A DNA stretch of 52,547 nt from Gallionellales bacterium UBA7399 (GTDB taxonomy: Bacteria; Pseudomonadota; Gammaproteobacteria; Burkholderiales; Gallionellaceae): assembly GCA_002470125.1 (NCBI GenBank), contig DKNB01000059.1, positions 1 to 52,547 of the forward strand, read 5' to 3'. The translations under genes were made by a program, and so were the position numbers. Numbering within the stretch: position 1 is the first letter of the stretch; each line of letters opens with the position of its first letter. Below the pieces are notes generated by a model. It saw nothing but the letters and a program-made list of their open reading frames with translations, ran no database searches and was not told the origin of the DNA. Shown here piece by piece: positions 16,330-25,824 of this stretch.

Positions 16330-19095
16330 CTACCCACTATTTCGCAATCCTGCGGCAATCCCATTTATTGTTAGGTGTATAGCACGCTTCACCAGGTGGT
16401 GGCTATCACCAGAGCGGTGACGATGTAATAACCCTACTTGTAAATGATTGAGTGGATCAATATATGGGGTGCGTGTGGTGAGACTGCGTGCCAACGTTGG
16501 ATTGCTTTCTAGTAGGGTTGTTGCCCCTGTGATAGCAAAGAGCATGTCTATGGTGAGCTGCCATTCGGTCTCTATCATACTGAAAATGGTATGACGCAAA
16601 GTTTCGTCTGCTACCAGCTCGGCGTAACGCGAGGCAATGCCCATGTCAGTCTTGGCTAAAACCATGTCCATATTCGAAAGCAGTCCGCGAAAAAATGCCC
16701 AGTTCTTGTACATGGCTTGCAGTTGTTGTAGCCCAGCGCTGTTTTCACACTCAATAAATTTTTGTACCGCGCTACCAAAGCCATACCAACCAGGCAACAA
16801 TACTCGATTTAGGCTCCAGCTGAATACCCAGGGGATGGCGCGTAGATCCTCGATGCTATCAGACGTTTTGCGTGAGGAGGGGCGGCTACCGATATTGAGT
16901 TCAGCAATTTCCTTAATGGGCGTAGCGGCAAAAAAATAATCGGTAAAGCCGGCAGTTTCATATACGAGCTTGCGGTAGGTGGCAAAGGCGTCCAGGCTAA
17001 GCGCCTCCACAATGCGAAGATGCTCTGATGTGGCACCATCGTTTTCGTGGGGGTGTAGCAATGTGGCCTCCAGGGTGGCAGCAATAAGGATCTCGAGGTT
17101 GCGTCGTCCAATCTCGGGATCTGCATACTTGCTGGCGATGACCTCGCCCTGCTCGGTGATGCGAATTTGGGCATTTACGCTACCCAGCGGCTGAGCCAGA
17201 ATCGCCTCATAGCTTGGGCCACCACCACGGCCCACTGTGCCACCACGCCCGTGAAACAGGCGCAACTCAATGCCATGCTTATTAAACACTTTTACCAATT
17301 CGAGTTCCGCCTTATACAGCTCCCAGTTTGCGGTAAGGTAGCCACCATCCTTGTTGCTGTCCGAATAGCCTAGCATTACCTCCTGCGTGTTGTTGCGGCT
17401 CTTGAGTAGTTGACGGTAAAGTGGGATGGAGAGTAATTCATCCATAATCACACCACAGACACGCAAATCGGCGATAGTTTCAAATAGTGGAATAATATTT
17501 ATGTGTAGTGTCTGGCAATCGTCTAGCAAGCTAACTTGCTGCAACATCAATGCCACCTCGAGTATATCGCTTACCCCATCAGTCTTAGAGATGATGTAGT
17601 TGGGCAACGCAGCGTGACCAAAGCGTTGGTGAATTTTTTGAGCTGTCCTCATTAACTGTAGTTCGCTTTGTACGATATCCGAAAATTTTTCAAAATCGTC
17701 AATCAATATCTTGGCGGTCTGCAGCGCTGCAATCAATGCATCGCGACGCTCTGCTTCGTTGAGCTTGAGATAGCTGGTGTTGCCCATCTTGAGAAATAAT
17801 TCGTGAACCACTTGCTCATGCACGCTGCTGTGCTGGCGCATATCTAGTGGCGCAAGATGAAAGCCAAACACTTCAACGGCACGACGTAAGCAGGCAATGC
17901 GTCCATGTGCCAAATGTAGTGCGCCGTGCTGCTCTAGTGAGTCGATAATAATATCGAGATCGGCCATGTACTCTTGTGCCTCAGTGTAAGGCTTAGCATG
18001 TGGACTAACAGCATGCAGGTGCTTGATGGGGTGCCCGAGGTGCCCCGCGGTAGCTGCCAGACGAGAATATATGGCGATTAATGCGCGGCGATAGGGTTCA
18101 TCCTCTCGGCTAACAGCCCTGTCTGGCGAACTTGCGGAGAGCTCTTCGAGAGCCTGGCTGGTCTTTACGAGTCTCGTAGACAGGCTAAGGCGTATGCTGA
18201 GTAAGTGGGTTTCTGTTAAGTAGTACTCTAGTGCGGTAGCTGAGTGCCGCATTACAGCGTCCATCATGACCGGGTGTGTAACAAATGGATTTCCGTCGCG
18301 ATCGCCGCCAATCCAACTGCCGATGCGTAGAAATGGTGGAATGTGCAAACGTTTACCAAAGTGCGTCTCTATTTGTTTCGCCAGACTAGCGTAGATCTTT
18401 GGAATTTCACTGAGGAAAGTGTAGCGATAGTAGGCCAATCCATTCTTTATTTCATCCGGCACCGTTAGTTTTGATGTGCGTAACATGCGCGTATGCCACA
18501 GTATTAGAACAAAGCGTCGCAACGCCTCTTCGTTGTCAGCAAGCTCGTCCGGCGTCATGTTGATTCGATCACGGTCTGAAAGTAGGCTGGCAATAATTAG
18601 CTGACAGTCAAGGATACTCTTGCGTTGCACTTCAGTGGGGTGCGCGGTCAGGACCGGTGAGATCATCGCTTTGTTGAGAAAAGCTTGCATTGTTTCCGCA
18701 GAAATATTTTTTTTCTGCAGGCGGTCAAGAGCTAGTTGCACACTCCCCTCTTGCGGGGGGGAGCCGGCATTAAGATGCGCGCGACGACGACGGTTGTGAT
18801 GTAAGTCTTCGGCGATATTGGATAACTGTGAAAAGTAACTAAAGGCACGAACTACAGACAAGGTGTCGCGTGGCGATAGTGCATTCAGAATTTTTTCTAA
18901 TTGATTGCGATCGCGCTCATCTTGAGTTTTGCGAAAAAGAACTGCACAGCGCCGTACGTTCTCAACCAAGTCGAATGTTTCATCACCCTCCTGCTCTCTT
19001 AGAGTGTCGCCCAGTATGCGACCGAGCAGGCGAACATCTTCGCGCAATGGCATGTCTTTAAATGATATATCTGCAAACGTGGCTAGCAAGTTCAT
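16330..19095 (-). CDS. ppc: Phosphoenolpyruvate carboxylase
   Basis: PEP carboxylase, 921 residues from the ATG at 19095; a GTG at 19119 would add eight. It carboxylates PEP to oxaloacetate to refill the TCA cycle. The active-site motifs are all present: AHPTEVQRKS with the catalytic His, IGGDRDGNPFV, GYSDSNKDGGYLTANW with the catalytic Lys, and the glycine-rich loop LFHGRGGTVGRGGGPSYEA. The C-terminus ends in NSG, close to the usual NTG. hemC runs divergently, with about 116 bases between the start codons, so they share a control region. Confidence 0.96.
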   Translation of the reverse strand: MNLLATFADISFKDMPLREDVRLLGRILGDTLREQEGDETFDLVENVRRCAVLFRKTQDERDRNQLEKILNALSPRDTLSVVRAFSYFSQLSNIAEDLHHNRRRRAHLNAGSPPQEGSVQLALDRLQKKNISAETMQAFLNKAMISPVLTAHPTEVQRKSILDCQLIIASLLSDRDRINMTPDELADNEEALRRFVLILWHTRMLRTSKLTVPDEIKNGLAYYRYTFLSEIPKIYASLAKQIETHFGKRLHIPPFLRIGSWIGGDRDGNPFVTHPVMMDAVMRHSATALEYYLTETHLLSIRLSLSTRLVKTSQALEELSASSPDRAVSREDEPYRRALIAIYSRLAATAGHLGHPIKHLHAVSPHAKPYTEAQEYMADLDIIIDSLEQHGALHLAHGRIACLRRAVEVFGFHLAPLDMRQHSSVHEQVVHELFLKMGNTSYLKLNEAERRDALIAALQTAKILIDDFEKFSDIVQSELQLMRTAQKIHQRFGHAALPNYIISKTDGVSDILEVALMLQQVSLLDDCQTLHINIIPLFETIADLRVCGVIMDELLSIPLYRQLLKSRNNTQEVMLGYSDSNKDGGYLTANWELYKAELELVKVFNKHGIELRLFHGRGGTVGRGGGPSYEAILAQPLGSVNAQIRITEQGEVIASKYADPEIGRRNLEILIAATLEATLLHPHENDGATSEHLRIVEALSLDAFATYRKLVYETAGFTDYFFAATPIKEIAELNIGSRPSSRKTSDSIEDLRAIPWVFSWSLNRVLLPGWYGFGSAVQKFIECENSAGLQQLQAMYKNWAFFRGLLSNMDMVLAKTDMGIASRYAELVADETLRHTIFSMIETEWQLTIDMLFAITGATTLLESNPTLARSLTTRTPYIDPLNHLQVGLLHRHRSGDSHHLVKRAIHLTINGIAAGLRNSG

Positions 19096-19211
19096 GATGT
19101 TTGTCTTTGGAGTGGGCACTTATCGCAACATACTGTACAACGCGCACGTAATTAGCTCATGTTAGAATGTGGCGCAATCGGATTTACAATTTAAAGATTC
19201 AGAAAAAGCTA

Positions 19212-20156
19212 ATGAATCAGGCATATCAGGCGCAAGTCGCCCCCGCAAGGCTGGTCATCGTGTCGCGTGAAAGCGCGTTGGCAATGTGGCAGGCGGAATA
19301 TATTCGCAATCAATTGCGTGCATTATACCAACAAACTGAAGTCAGTATATTGGGTATGACCACGCAGGGCGATCAGATTTTGGATGTAACGCTATCTAAA
19401 ATAGGCGGCAAGGGCTTGTTTGTTAAAGAGCTTGAGACGGCACTTGAGGATGGGCGGGCCGACATTGCGGTACACTCGCTGAAGGATGTGCCAATGCACT
19501 TGCCGAGAGGTTTTATGTTGGCATGTGTCGGCATGCGTGAAGATGCGCGTGATGCTTTCGTTTCCAATCGGTATGCCAATCTTGAGGCACTACCGTTGGG
19601 TAGTGTTGTAGGCACTTCTAGCTTGCGTCGTGAAAGTCAATTGCGAGCACGATTTCCCCATTTAAAAATTGAATCATTGCGAGGCAATGTGCAGACTCGT
19701 TTGTCTAAATTGGACGCCGATAGATACGATGCCATTATTTTAGCCGCTGCAGGATTGAAGCGTTTGGGCTTGGGTAATCGTATTCGTGATTTAATTGCTC
19801 CCGAGAGCAGCTTGCCGGCAGTTGGTCAGGGTGCGCTTGGCATTGAATGTCTTAGCTCACGTCTTGACCTAGAGGTGCTATTGCGACCGCTACATCATGC
19901 AGAAACTGCAGCTTGCGTCCAGGCAGAGCGTGCCCTGAGTCGTGCGTTAGCGGGTAGCTGCCAAGTTCCATTGGGGGGATTTGCAGAGATGTGTGGCAGT
20001 GACTTGCGTTTGCGTGGCTTTGTGGGTAGTCCAGACGGTAAGCGGATGGCGTACGCTGAGCTACGTGGCGTATCGACTGACCCCGAGGCGTTGGGCAATG
20101 CTGTGGCACAAGCTTTGCGTGAGCAAGGTGCTGATGACATTCTTGCTGCTTTATGA
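19212..20156 (+). CDS. hemC: Porphobilinogen deaminase
   Basis: Hydroxymethylbilane synthase, 314 residues from the ATG at 19212; the frame reaches an earlier ATG at 19167, but the family opening LVIVSRESALAMWQAEYI fits the later start. It polymerises four porphobilinogens into hydroxymethylbilane. Cys250 in AGSCQVPLGG binds the dipyrromethane cofactor. SKIGGKGLFVKELETAL, HSLKDVP with the catalytic Asp and SLRRESQLRARFP with the cofactor-binding arginines are all present. hemD follows after 120 bases. Confidence 0.96.
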   Translation: MNQAYQAQVAPARLVIVSRESALAMWQAEYIRNQLRALYQQTEVSILGMTTQGDQILDVTLSKIGGKGLFVKELETALEDGRADIAVHSLKDVPMHLPRGFMLACVGMREDARDAFVSNRYANLEALPLGSVVGTSSLRRESQLRARFPHLKIESLRGNVQTRLSKLDADRYDAIILAAAGLKRLGLGNRIRDLIAPESSLPAVGQGALGIECLSSRLDLEVLLRPLHHAETAACVQAERALSRALAGSCQVPLGGFAEMCGSDLRLRGFVGSPDGKRMAYAELRGVSTDPEALGNAVAQALREQGADDILAAL

Positions 20157-20276
20157 GGTTGGAGCTTTAGCCCTCTTTGTGACACACCGGACCAACGGTT
20201 TGCTTCGTGAATATAAGTCGTTAGTTACAAAACCGATGGCAACACATCTTGACGGCAACAAAAATTTATTTTTAAT

Positions 20277-21152
20277 ATGATACGGCAGCCATTAGCTGGG
20301 CTAAATATCGCGGTGACCCGCCCGCGTGAGCAGGCGATGCAATTGGCGCAACGGATAGCGCAAGCCGGTGGGCGGGTCACTGTATTTCCTTTGCTAGAGA
20401 TTGGCCCAGCGGTTGACTTGCAGCCATTGCGCACGCTCATTGCCCGCCTGCACGAGTTTGACATTGCTATTTTTGTGAGCCCAAATGCGGTGAATTATGG
20501 CATGGAGGCCATTGTTTCTGCAGGCAAGCTCGGGTTGTTGGTTCAACCAAAATCTTTATTTACGGATAGGACGCAGACGAGAGAAGTGGATGCTTTATTA
20601 AATCACCATGGTCAACCACATGCGACTTTGAGGGTTGCAACGATAGGGCAGGGAGGCCTTCGCGCCCTCAGGGGGTATGGCATTGAGGATGTTATTGCGC
20701 CACAGGGTGACTCGGATAGTGAGGCGTTGCTAAGACTGTTGGAGTTGCAACCCATAGAGGGCTTGCGTGTGATTATTTTTCGTGGCAATGGTGGGCGTGA
20801 GTTTTTGGGTGAAACTTTGAGAGCTCGCGGAGCGAGTGTCGAATATGCCACATGCTATCAACGCAGCAGGTCGCAACAGAATGTTGCTACTTTGCTTGCT
20901 ACCAATCCGGATGTTGTTGTGGTGACAAGTAGTGAGGCGTTGGGCCACTTGGGGGACATGTTAGACGAGGCGTCTAAAAAGCGTTTTTTTGCTGCGACAT
21001 TGTTTGTTCCACATGCACGTATTGCCGAGACTGCATATAAATTAGGATGGGATCGGGTGGTGCTGACCAAGGAAGGGGATGACGGCCTTATGTCTGACTT
21101 ATTGGCGTGGACTACAAAAAATATTTCAAATAATTCTGGAATTAAATCATGA
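20277..21152 (+). CDS. hemD: Uroporphyrinogen-III synthase
   Basis: HemD, 291 residues, closes and rearranges hydroxymethylbilane to uroporphyrinogen III. The family is poorly conserved, but the opening GLNIAVTRPREQAMQLAQRI, the hinge FVSPNAVNYGM, the RVATIGQGG strand and the late VVTSSEALGHLGDML and VPHARIAETAYKLGWDRVVL fit. Position between hemC and hemX makes the call safe. It is longer than many relatives because of an extra segment of roughly 25-30 residues after the AVNYGM hinge (about residues 80-115). The stop overlaps the hemX start (ATGA). Confidence 0.9.
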   Translation: MIRQPLAGLNIAVTRPREQAMQLAQRIAQAGGRVTVFPLLEIGPAVDLQPLRTLIARLHEFDIAIFVSPNAVNYGMEAIVSAGKLGLLVQPKSLFTDRTQTREVDALLNHHGQPHATLRVATIGQGGLRALRGYGIEDVIAPQGDSDSEALLRLLELQPIEGLRVIIFRGNGGREFLGETLRARGASVEYATCYQRSRSQQNVATLLATNPDVVVVTSSEALGHLGDMLDEASKKRFFAATLFVPHARIAETAYKLGWDRVVLTKEGDDGLMSDLLAWTTKNISNNSGIKS

Positions 21153-22252
21153 GCGAACAGACGCTACCGCATAGTAAGGCTGACCCCGCCCCGCCAGAGA
21201 CCGTAGCAATACTCACACCAGCACACAGCTCGCTACATAGTAGGGTTGGGCGCGCCATCTCACGCATGAGTGCAATGCAGATGCTGCTGGTAGTGATGCT
21301 GGTGATATTTTTGTGGCAGTGGTTGGACACCCACCTTCAAATTGGTAGTACGCAGCAAGAGTTGGCGCGTCGCCTGACAGAGATGGATGGAAATAACAAG
21401 GCTAATAAAGTTTTGATGATGCAAGTGCAAGAGCTAACACGCGAACTATCGGTCAAAGTGGGCGTGCTAGAAGCACGCTCCGTAGAGGTGCAAAATCAGC
21501 GAGCTGCGCTAGAGTCTATGTACCACGATCTAGCCAGCAGTCGCGATGAAATGGTATTGGCTGAGGTGGAGCAGATGTTGTTGATTGCCGGGCAGCAATT
21601 GAAGCTTTCCGCTAATGTGAGAGCGGCATTAATTGCTATGCAGCAGGCCGATGATCGGCTTAAGCACATGAATCGTGCCGCTCTAGATGGTTTGCGTAAG
21701 GCAATTAATCGTGATATTGACAGGCTGCGCACATTGCCAGATGTGAACATCCCTAATATTAGCTCCCGCCTTGATGACCTTGTCGCTGCAGTTGACATGC
21801 TGCCATTATTGCAGGATGTCACTCAAGCCTCGCAGGAGGTGGGCGTGACTCCGCCTGCAAATCCACCCGAAAACGGCGCGTTGCGAAAGCTGGTTCGCGA
21901 GATATGGGGGGACATGAAGCAATTGGTGCGTATTGAAAATACCCAAAAAGGCGAACTACCGTTGCTGTTGCCTGAGCAGGCCTTCTTCTTACGTGAAAAT
22001 CTAAAGTTACGTTTGCTGTCTGCGCGTCTTGCTTTGTTGTCGCATGATGAAAGTGGATTTAGGCGTGATCTGCAGTCAGTCCAAAAATGGATGACACGCT
22101 ATTTTGATGTTGGGTCGGCTAGGGGCTTGCAGGCTGTAAAAATCTTGCAGAAATTAAGAGAATCTAGCATAAGCATTGAGCTGCCAGATGTGAGTGAAAG
22201 CCTGGAGGCTGCACGTAACTATCGACTGGCTCTTGGTACGAGATCACGATGA
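21149..22252 (+). CDS. hemX: HemX-family inner-membrane protein
   Basis: A 367-residue HemX protein. It is often labelled uroporphyrinogen-III C-methyltransferase but has no methyltransferase domain; its true role in haem synthesis is unsettled. One membrane segment (MLLVVMLVIFLWQWL, about residues 48-62) follows a 45-residue cytoplasmic tail, and the rest is a helical, coiled-coil-rich periplasmic region (for example RRLTEMDGNNKANKVLMMQV) with the conserved AEVEQMLLIAGQQLKL and FFLRENLKLRLLSARLALL. Overlaps with hemD and hemY show tight coupling. Confidence 0.9.
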   Translation: MSEQTLPHSKADPAPPETVAILTPAHSSLHSRVGRAISRMSAMQMLLVVMLVIFLWQWLDTHLQIGSTQQELARRLTEMDGNNKANKVLMMQVQELTRELSVKVGVLEARSVEVQNQRAALESMYHDLASSRDEMVLAEVEQMLLIAGQQLKLSANVRAALIAMQQADDRLKHMNRAALDGLRKAINRDIDRLRTLPDVNIPNISSRLDDLVAAVDMLPLLQDVTQASQEVGVTPPANPPENGALRKLVREIWGDMKQLVRIENTQKGELPLLLPEQAFFLRENLKLRLLSARLALLSHDESGFRRDLQSVQKWMTRYFDVGSARGLQAVKILQKLRESSISIELPDVSESLEAARNYRLALGTRSR

Positions 22253-23421
22253 AGTTTATGGCTTGGTTTTTGGGGTTGTTCTCCTTGGCCGTAGCGCTGA
22301 GTCTGGCAGCTCATAATCCTGGCTATGTTCAACTGGTGTACCCGCCTTATCGTCTTGAGATGTCGTTCACCTTTTTTGTGTTAACGGCACTTGCCCTGTT
22401 CGTGCTGGGCTATTTTTTTGTGCGTTTACTGTTGTCTGTTGCTCGTCTTCCTGAGTACGTTCGTCAGTTCCGCGTTGAGCGAGCTCATAGCCAAGGACGC
22501 CTGGCTATGGCGGAAGCGTTGGGTGCGTTTTTTTCAGGATATTATGCGCTAGCGGAACGAGCGGCAGTACGGGCAATCAAGCTAGGCGAGGATCGTGACC
22601 TAAGTCGCGTTGTTGCAGCACGTTCGGCACATCAGTTACGTGCATTTGATAGGCGAGATAAGTACTTAATCGTAGGCCATGACGAACCAGATGGTTTTGC
22701 AACCATGCGTTTGATGGCGCAAGCCGAGTTTAGTATTGACCAACACTGGCCACAGGCCGCGCTTCAGTCTCTAAATGAATTACGCGAAGCTGGTATAAAA
22801 TCGCATGTCAGCACACTTCGTCTTGAGCTTAAAGCGCAGCAACAGGCACACAATTTAGATGCGGTACTCAAACTTGTCGATCAATTAGAAGGGCGTGGTG
22901 GAATAGATGCTGCTGTTGCCATGCAGTTACGTCAGAAGGCGTGGTTGGAAAAAATTAGTGTGCCCATGCTGGATGTTGCGACGCTACGGGTTGTATGGAC
23001 CAGCGCCCCTGATGAATTTAAAAAATTGCCTAAGGTCAGAATTGCTGCCGTGCGTGCCTTTATTAACCATGGCGATCTTCATGGCGCCCAGAAGATTATA
23101 AAAGATGGCTTGGACGCAGATTGGGACGATGATCTCGCAGCTCTGTATGGAGAGTGTCTGACAGAAAAGGTGAGGGATCAAATTGAGCAAGCAGAGCGCT
23201 GGCTTAAGTTGCATCCAGATAACGCCGGATTACTTTTGATGCTGGGGAAGCTGTGCTTGCATCAAGGGTTATGGAACAAAGCGCAAAACTATCTGGATGC
23301 CAGTAACGGTATCGCACCCAGCAGTGCTGCGTATGTTGCGCTTGGTCATTTGGCTGAGAAATTACAACAACCAAATGAGGCACTTGGATATTTTCAAAAA
23401 GCGGTGGCGCAGGATGGGTGA
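22249..23421 (+). CDS. hemY: HemY-family membrane protein with TPR region
   Basis: A 390-residue HemY protein, found next to HemX in beta- and gammaproteobacteria and unrelated to the HemY protoporphyrinogen oxidase of Gram-positives. Two N-terminal membrane segments are seen (WFLGLFSLAVALSLAAHN near residues 5-22 and FFVLTALALFVLGYFFVRLL near 40-60), then a helical region with TPR-like repeats: GYYALAERAAVRAIKLG, DHQ-type spacing in the middle and LGHLAEKLQQPNEALGYFQK at the end. A scaffold role for haem enzymes is proposed in the literature but unproven. Confidence 0.9.
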   Translation: MKFMAWFLGLFSLAVALSLAAHNPGYVQLVYPPYRLEMSFTFFVLTALALFVLGYFFVRLLLSVARLPEYVRQFRVERAHSQGRLAMAEALGAFFSGYYALAERAAVRAIKLGEDRDLSRVVAARSAHQLRAFDRRDKYLIVGHDEPDGFATMRLMAQAEFSIDQHWPQAALQSLNELREAGIKSHVSTLRLELKAQQQAHNLDAVLKLVDQLEGRGGIDAAVAMQLRQKAWLEKISVPMLDVATLRVVWTSAPDEFKKLPKVRIAAVRAFINHGDLHGAQKIIKDGLDADWDDDLAALYGECLTEKVRDQIEQAERWLKLHPDNAGLLLMLGKLCLHQGLWNKAQNYLDASNGIAPSSAAYVALGHLAEKLQQPNEALGYFQKAVAQDG

Positions 23422-23563
23422 TTGCTGGTTAACCATTAATCGAATGTCTCGTGGCCTGTCGCACGCAAATGCGATTAACTTGAGGCGTGTTGTATCGAGG
23501 TGCGGGGTGCAGGATGGCCTGGGGTAGGGTGGATGTTGGACTGCATTATCGGTGAGGGCAAGT

Positions 23564-23569
23564 TATACT
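23564..23569 (+). promoter_or_regulatory. Candidate -10 element for tRNA-Arg
   Basis: TATACT is followed by a GC-rich stretch (GCGCGC), as in promoters of stable RNA genes under stringent control. The tRNA begins 14 bases after the hexamer. The -35 region at the expected distance is weak. Confidence 0.35.
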
Positions 23570-23582
23570 GCGCGCTACTAAA

Positions 23583-23659
23583 GCGCCCGTAGCTCATTTG
23601 GATAGAGTATTGGTTTCCGAAGCCAAGGGTAGTGGGTTCGAATCCCGCCGGGCGCACCA
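23583..23659 (+). tRNA. tRNA-Arg, anticodon CCG
   Basis: A complete 77-base tRNA with encoded CCA. The acceptor GCGCCCG pairs with CGGGCGC; the anticodon arm TTGGT-TTCCGAA-GCCAA gives anticodon CCG; the T arm GTGGG-TTCGAAT-CCCGC is standard. It reads CGG arginine codons. It lies between hemY and the dTDP-rhamnose genes. Confidence 0.96.
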
Positions 23660-23842
23660 ATCAAAACAAAGTGATGTTTGTTGCCCCCGATGTCGCGCTG
23701 CCTTATTGGACCCAAGGACGAAGACAAAGCTCTTGCGTTTGCCCCGTTTGTTCCGTGGCCGCGGTGTTGATGGGGTAACTTATGGCCAAGGGGCTCCTGG
23801 TGTGTCAAGACCAAGCTTCTTTTATGTAGGCGGGGGGGCGAA

Positions 23843-24916
23843 TTGATTTTAGTGACGGGCGGTGCTGGTTTTATTGGATCAAATTTTGTGCTGTCCTGGC
23901 TGGCGCAGTTTGATGAACCGATTATCAATCTTGATGCACTGACTTATGCGGGAAATCTTGAAAACGTCGCCTCCTTGGTTGGGGACAGGCGGCATATTTT
24001 TGTGCGGGGGGGCATTGGCGACTCCTGTTTGGTTGCTGGCTTGCTCGACAAATATCGTCCTCGCGCTATTCTCAATCTGGCTGCTGAGAGTCACGTTGAT
24101 CGATCCATTAGCGGTCCAGAAGACTTTATTCAAACAAATATCGTTGGAGTGTTTCGCCTGCTTGAAGAGGCGCGTATATACTGGACTGGCTTGACTGGCC
24201 CCGAAAAAGAAAATTTTCGTTTCTTGCATGTCTCTACCGACGAGGTTTATGGCTCGCTGGGTCTGCACGATGCTGCGTTTAAGGAGGTCAATCGTATTGA
24301 ACCAAACAGCCCCTACTCTGCAAGCAAGGCTGCCAGTGATCATCTGGTGCGAGCCTATCACCATACCTATGGCCTGCCGGTGCTAACCACAAATTGTTCC
24401 AATAATTACGGTCCATTTCATTTTCCAGAGAAGCTTATTCCGCTAACAATTGTCAAAGCCCTTGCGGGCGAGGGTTTGCCTGTGTACGGTGACGGGCGTC
24501 AAGTCCGTGACTGGCTTTATGTGCAAGATCACTGTGCTGCGATTTGCTGTGTTCTGAGCAAGGGGAGGCCGGGTGAGGTGTACAACATTGGCGGCTGGAA
24601 TGAAAAAACTAATTTAGACACTGTGTATGCAGTATGTGACCTGCTTGATGAGCTGTATCCACGTAAAGATCTCATATCGTATCGCAAGCAAATTACTTTT
24701 GTTGCCGACCGACCCGGTCACGATCGGCGTTACGCGGTCGATGCCAGTAAGGTTGGGTGTGAGTTGGGCTGGAAGCCAGTTGAATCTTTTGAGACGGGGA
24801 TTCGAAAGACCGTTCAATGGTATCTGCAAAACCAGGATTGGGTGGCTAGCGTTCAGTCAGGCGCCTACCGTGAATGGATGGAAAAAAATTATACAGACCG
24901 TGCCAAGTCAGAATGA
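23843..24916 (+). CDS. rfbB: dTDP-glucose 4,6-dehydratase
   Basis: RmlB/RfbB, 357 residues, second enzyme of dTDP-L-rhamnose synthesis: it converts dTDP-glucose to the 4-keto-6-deoxy sugar. It is an extended short-chain dehydrogenase with the NAD-binding VTGGAGFIGSNF at the very start, the catalytic STDEVYGS and YSASKAASDHLV motifs, and VDRSISGPEDFI. Translation must begin at the TTG at 23843, because the Rossmann motif starts at residue 4 and no ATG or GTG lies upstream in frame at a sensible distance; a G-rich run just precedes it. The stop overlaps the rfbD start (ATGA). First gene of the rfbBDAC operon, 183 bases after tRNA-Arg. Confidence 0.96.
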   Translation: MILVTGGAGFIGSNFVLSWLAQFDEPIINLDALTYAGNLENVASLVGDRRHIFVRGGIGDSCLVAGLLDKYRPRAILNLAAESHVDRSISGPEDFIQTNIVGVFRLLEEARIYWTGLTGPEKENFRFLHVSTDEVYGSLGLHDAAFKEVNRIEPNSPYSASKAASDHLVRAYHHTYGLPVLTTNCSNNYGPFHFPEKLIPLTIVKALAGEGLPVYGDGRQVRDWLYVQDHCAAICCVLSKGRPGEVYNIGGWNEKTNLDTVYAVCDLLDELYPRKDLISYRKQITFVADRPGHDRRYAVDASKVGCELGWKPVESFETGIRKTVQWYLQNQDWVASVQSGAYREWMEKNYTDRAKSE

Positions 24917-25824
24917 AAATTCTTCTGTTTGGAAAGGATGGGCAGGTAGGTTGGGAGTTGCAGCGTAGTCTGGCGCCACTAGGCGAAGTTATTGCACCAA
25001 GCCGAAATGATCAGGGGCTGTGTGGCAACCTCGCTGATTTGGGTGGTCTAGCGAAAACAATTTGCAAGGTGTCGCCAGATGTCATTGTGAATGCGGCAGC
25101 TTATACAGCCGTAGACAAGGCTGAGAGTGAGCCAGAACTTGCTCGAGTCATTAATGCCATGGCTCCTGGCGTCTTGGCTCAAGAAGCCAAGCGGAGTGGC
25201 GCCCTGCTCGTTCATTACTCCACTGATTATGTGTTTAATGGTGGCGGAACTGTACCGTGGCTTGAGACTGATCCCGCGTTTCCATTGAATATTTATGGAA
25301 CAACTAAGCTGGAGGGAGAGAGAGCTATTTGCACAACGAACTGCCAGCATCTTATTTTTCGTACTAGCTGGGTTTACGCAGCCCGTGGCAACAACTTTGT
25401 TAAGGCTATATTACGGTTGGCTCAAGAGCAAGAGAGTCTTGCTGTTGTCAGTGATCAGGTTGGAGCTCCTACCGGCGCCGATCTGCTCGCAGATATAACT
25501 GCCCACACTATTGGTTCAGTGTTGCAACGCCCAGAGATGGCTGGCCTTTATCATCTTGCAGCCAGCGGTTATACTTCTTTTCATGAGTACGCCAGCTTTA
25601 TCCTCGATTTTGCTCAACGTGCCAATCTTCCCCTGAGGGTTGCGTCGGATGCTATTCGAAAAATTTCCACTAGCGCATTTCCCACGGTAGCAAAGCGCCC
25701 ATGTAATTCACGCTTGGGAACAAAAAAATTACAGAGTACCTTCGGGCTACATCTGCCTGACTGGAGAGCGGGTGTGACTAGAGTGCTAACAGAAATTCTG
25801 GATACAGACTATGATAAATCGTAA
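24913..25824 (+). CDS. rfbD: dTDP-4-dehydrorhamnose reductase
   Basis: RmlD, 303 residues from the ATG at 24913, reduces dTDP-4-keto-rhamnose to dTDP-L-rhamnose, the last step of the pathway. It has the NAD(P)-binding GKDGQVGWELQRSL, the conserved NAAAYTAVDKAESEP, the catalytic STDYVFNG with YGTTKLEGE, and FRTSWVYAARGNNFVK. The stop lies 14 bases inside rfbA, so the genes are translationally coupled. dTDP-rhamnose feeds lipopolysaccharide or exopolysaccharide; no glycosyltransferase gene lies nearby. Confidence 0.96.
   Translation: MKILLFGKDGQVGWELQRSLAPLGEVIAPSRNDQGLCGNLADLGGLAKTICKVSPDVIVNAAAYTAVDKAESEPELARVINAMAPGVLAQEAKRSGALLVHYSTDYVFNGGGTVPWLETDPAFPLNIYGTTKLEGERAICTTNCQHLIFRTSWVYAARGNNFVKAILRLAQEQESLAVVSDQVGAPTGADLLADITAHTIGSVLQRPEMAGLYHLAASGYTSFHEYASFILDFAQRANLPLRVASDAIRKISTSAFPTVAKRPCNSRLGTKKLQSTFGLHLPDWRAGVTRVLTEILDTDYDKS

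Noticed and set aside
23674..23778. A 34-residue plus-strand frame with CVCPVC between tRNA-Arg and rfbB
   Set aside because: Short, no ribosome-binding site, and no support beyond the cysteines.
23578..23928. A 116-codon minus-strand frame across tRNA-Arg, containing GAPGGIRTH
   Set aside because: The GGIRTH text is the well-known false protein produced by reading the antisense of a tRNA gene.
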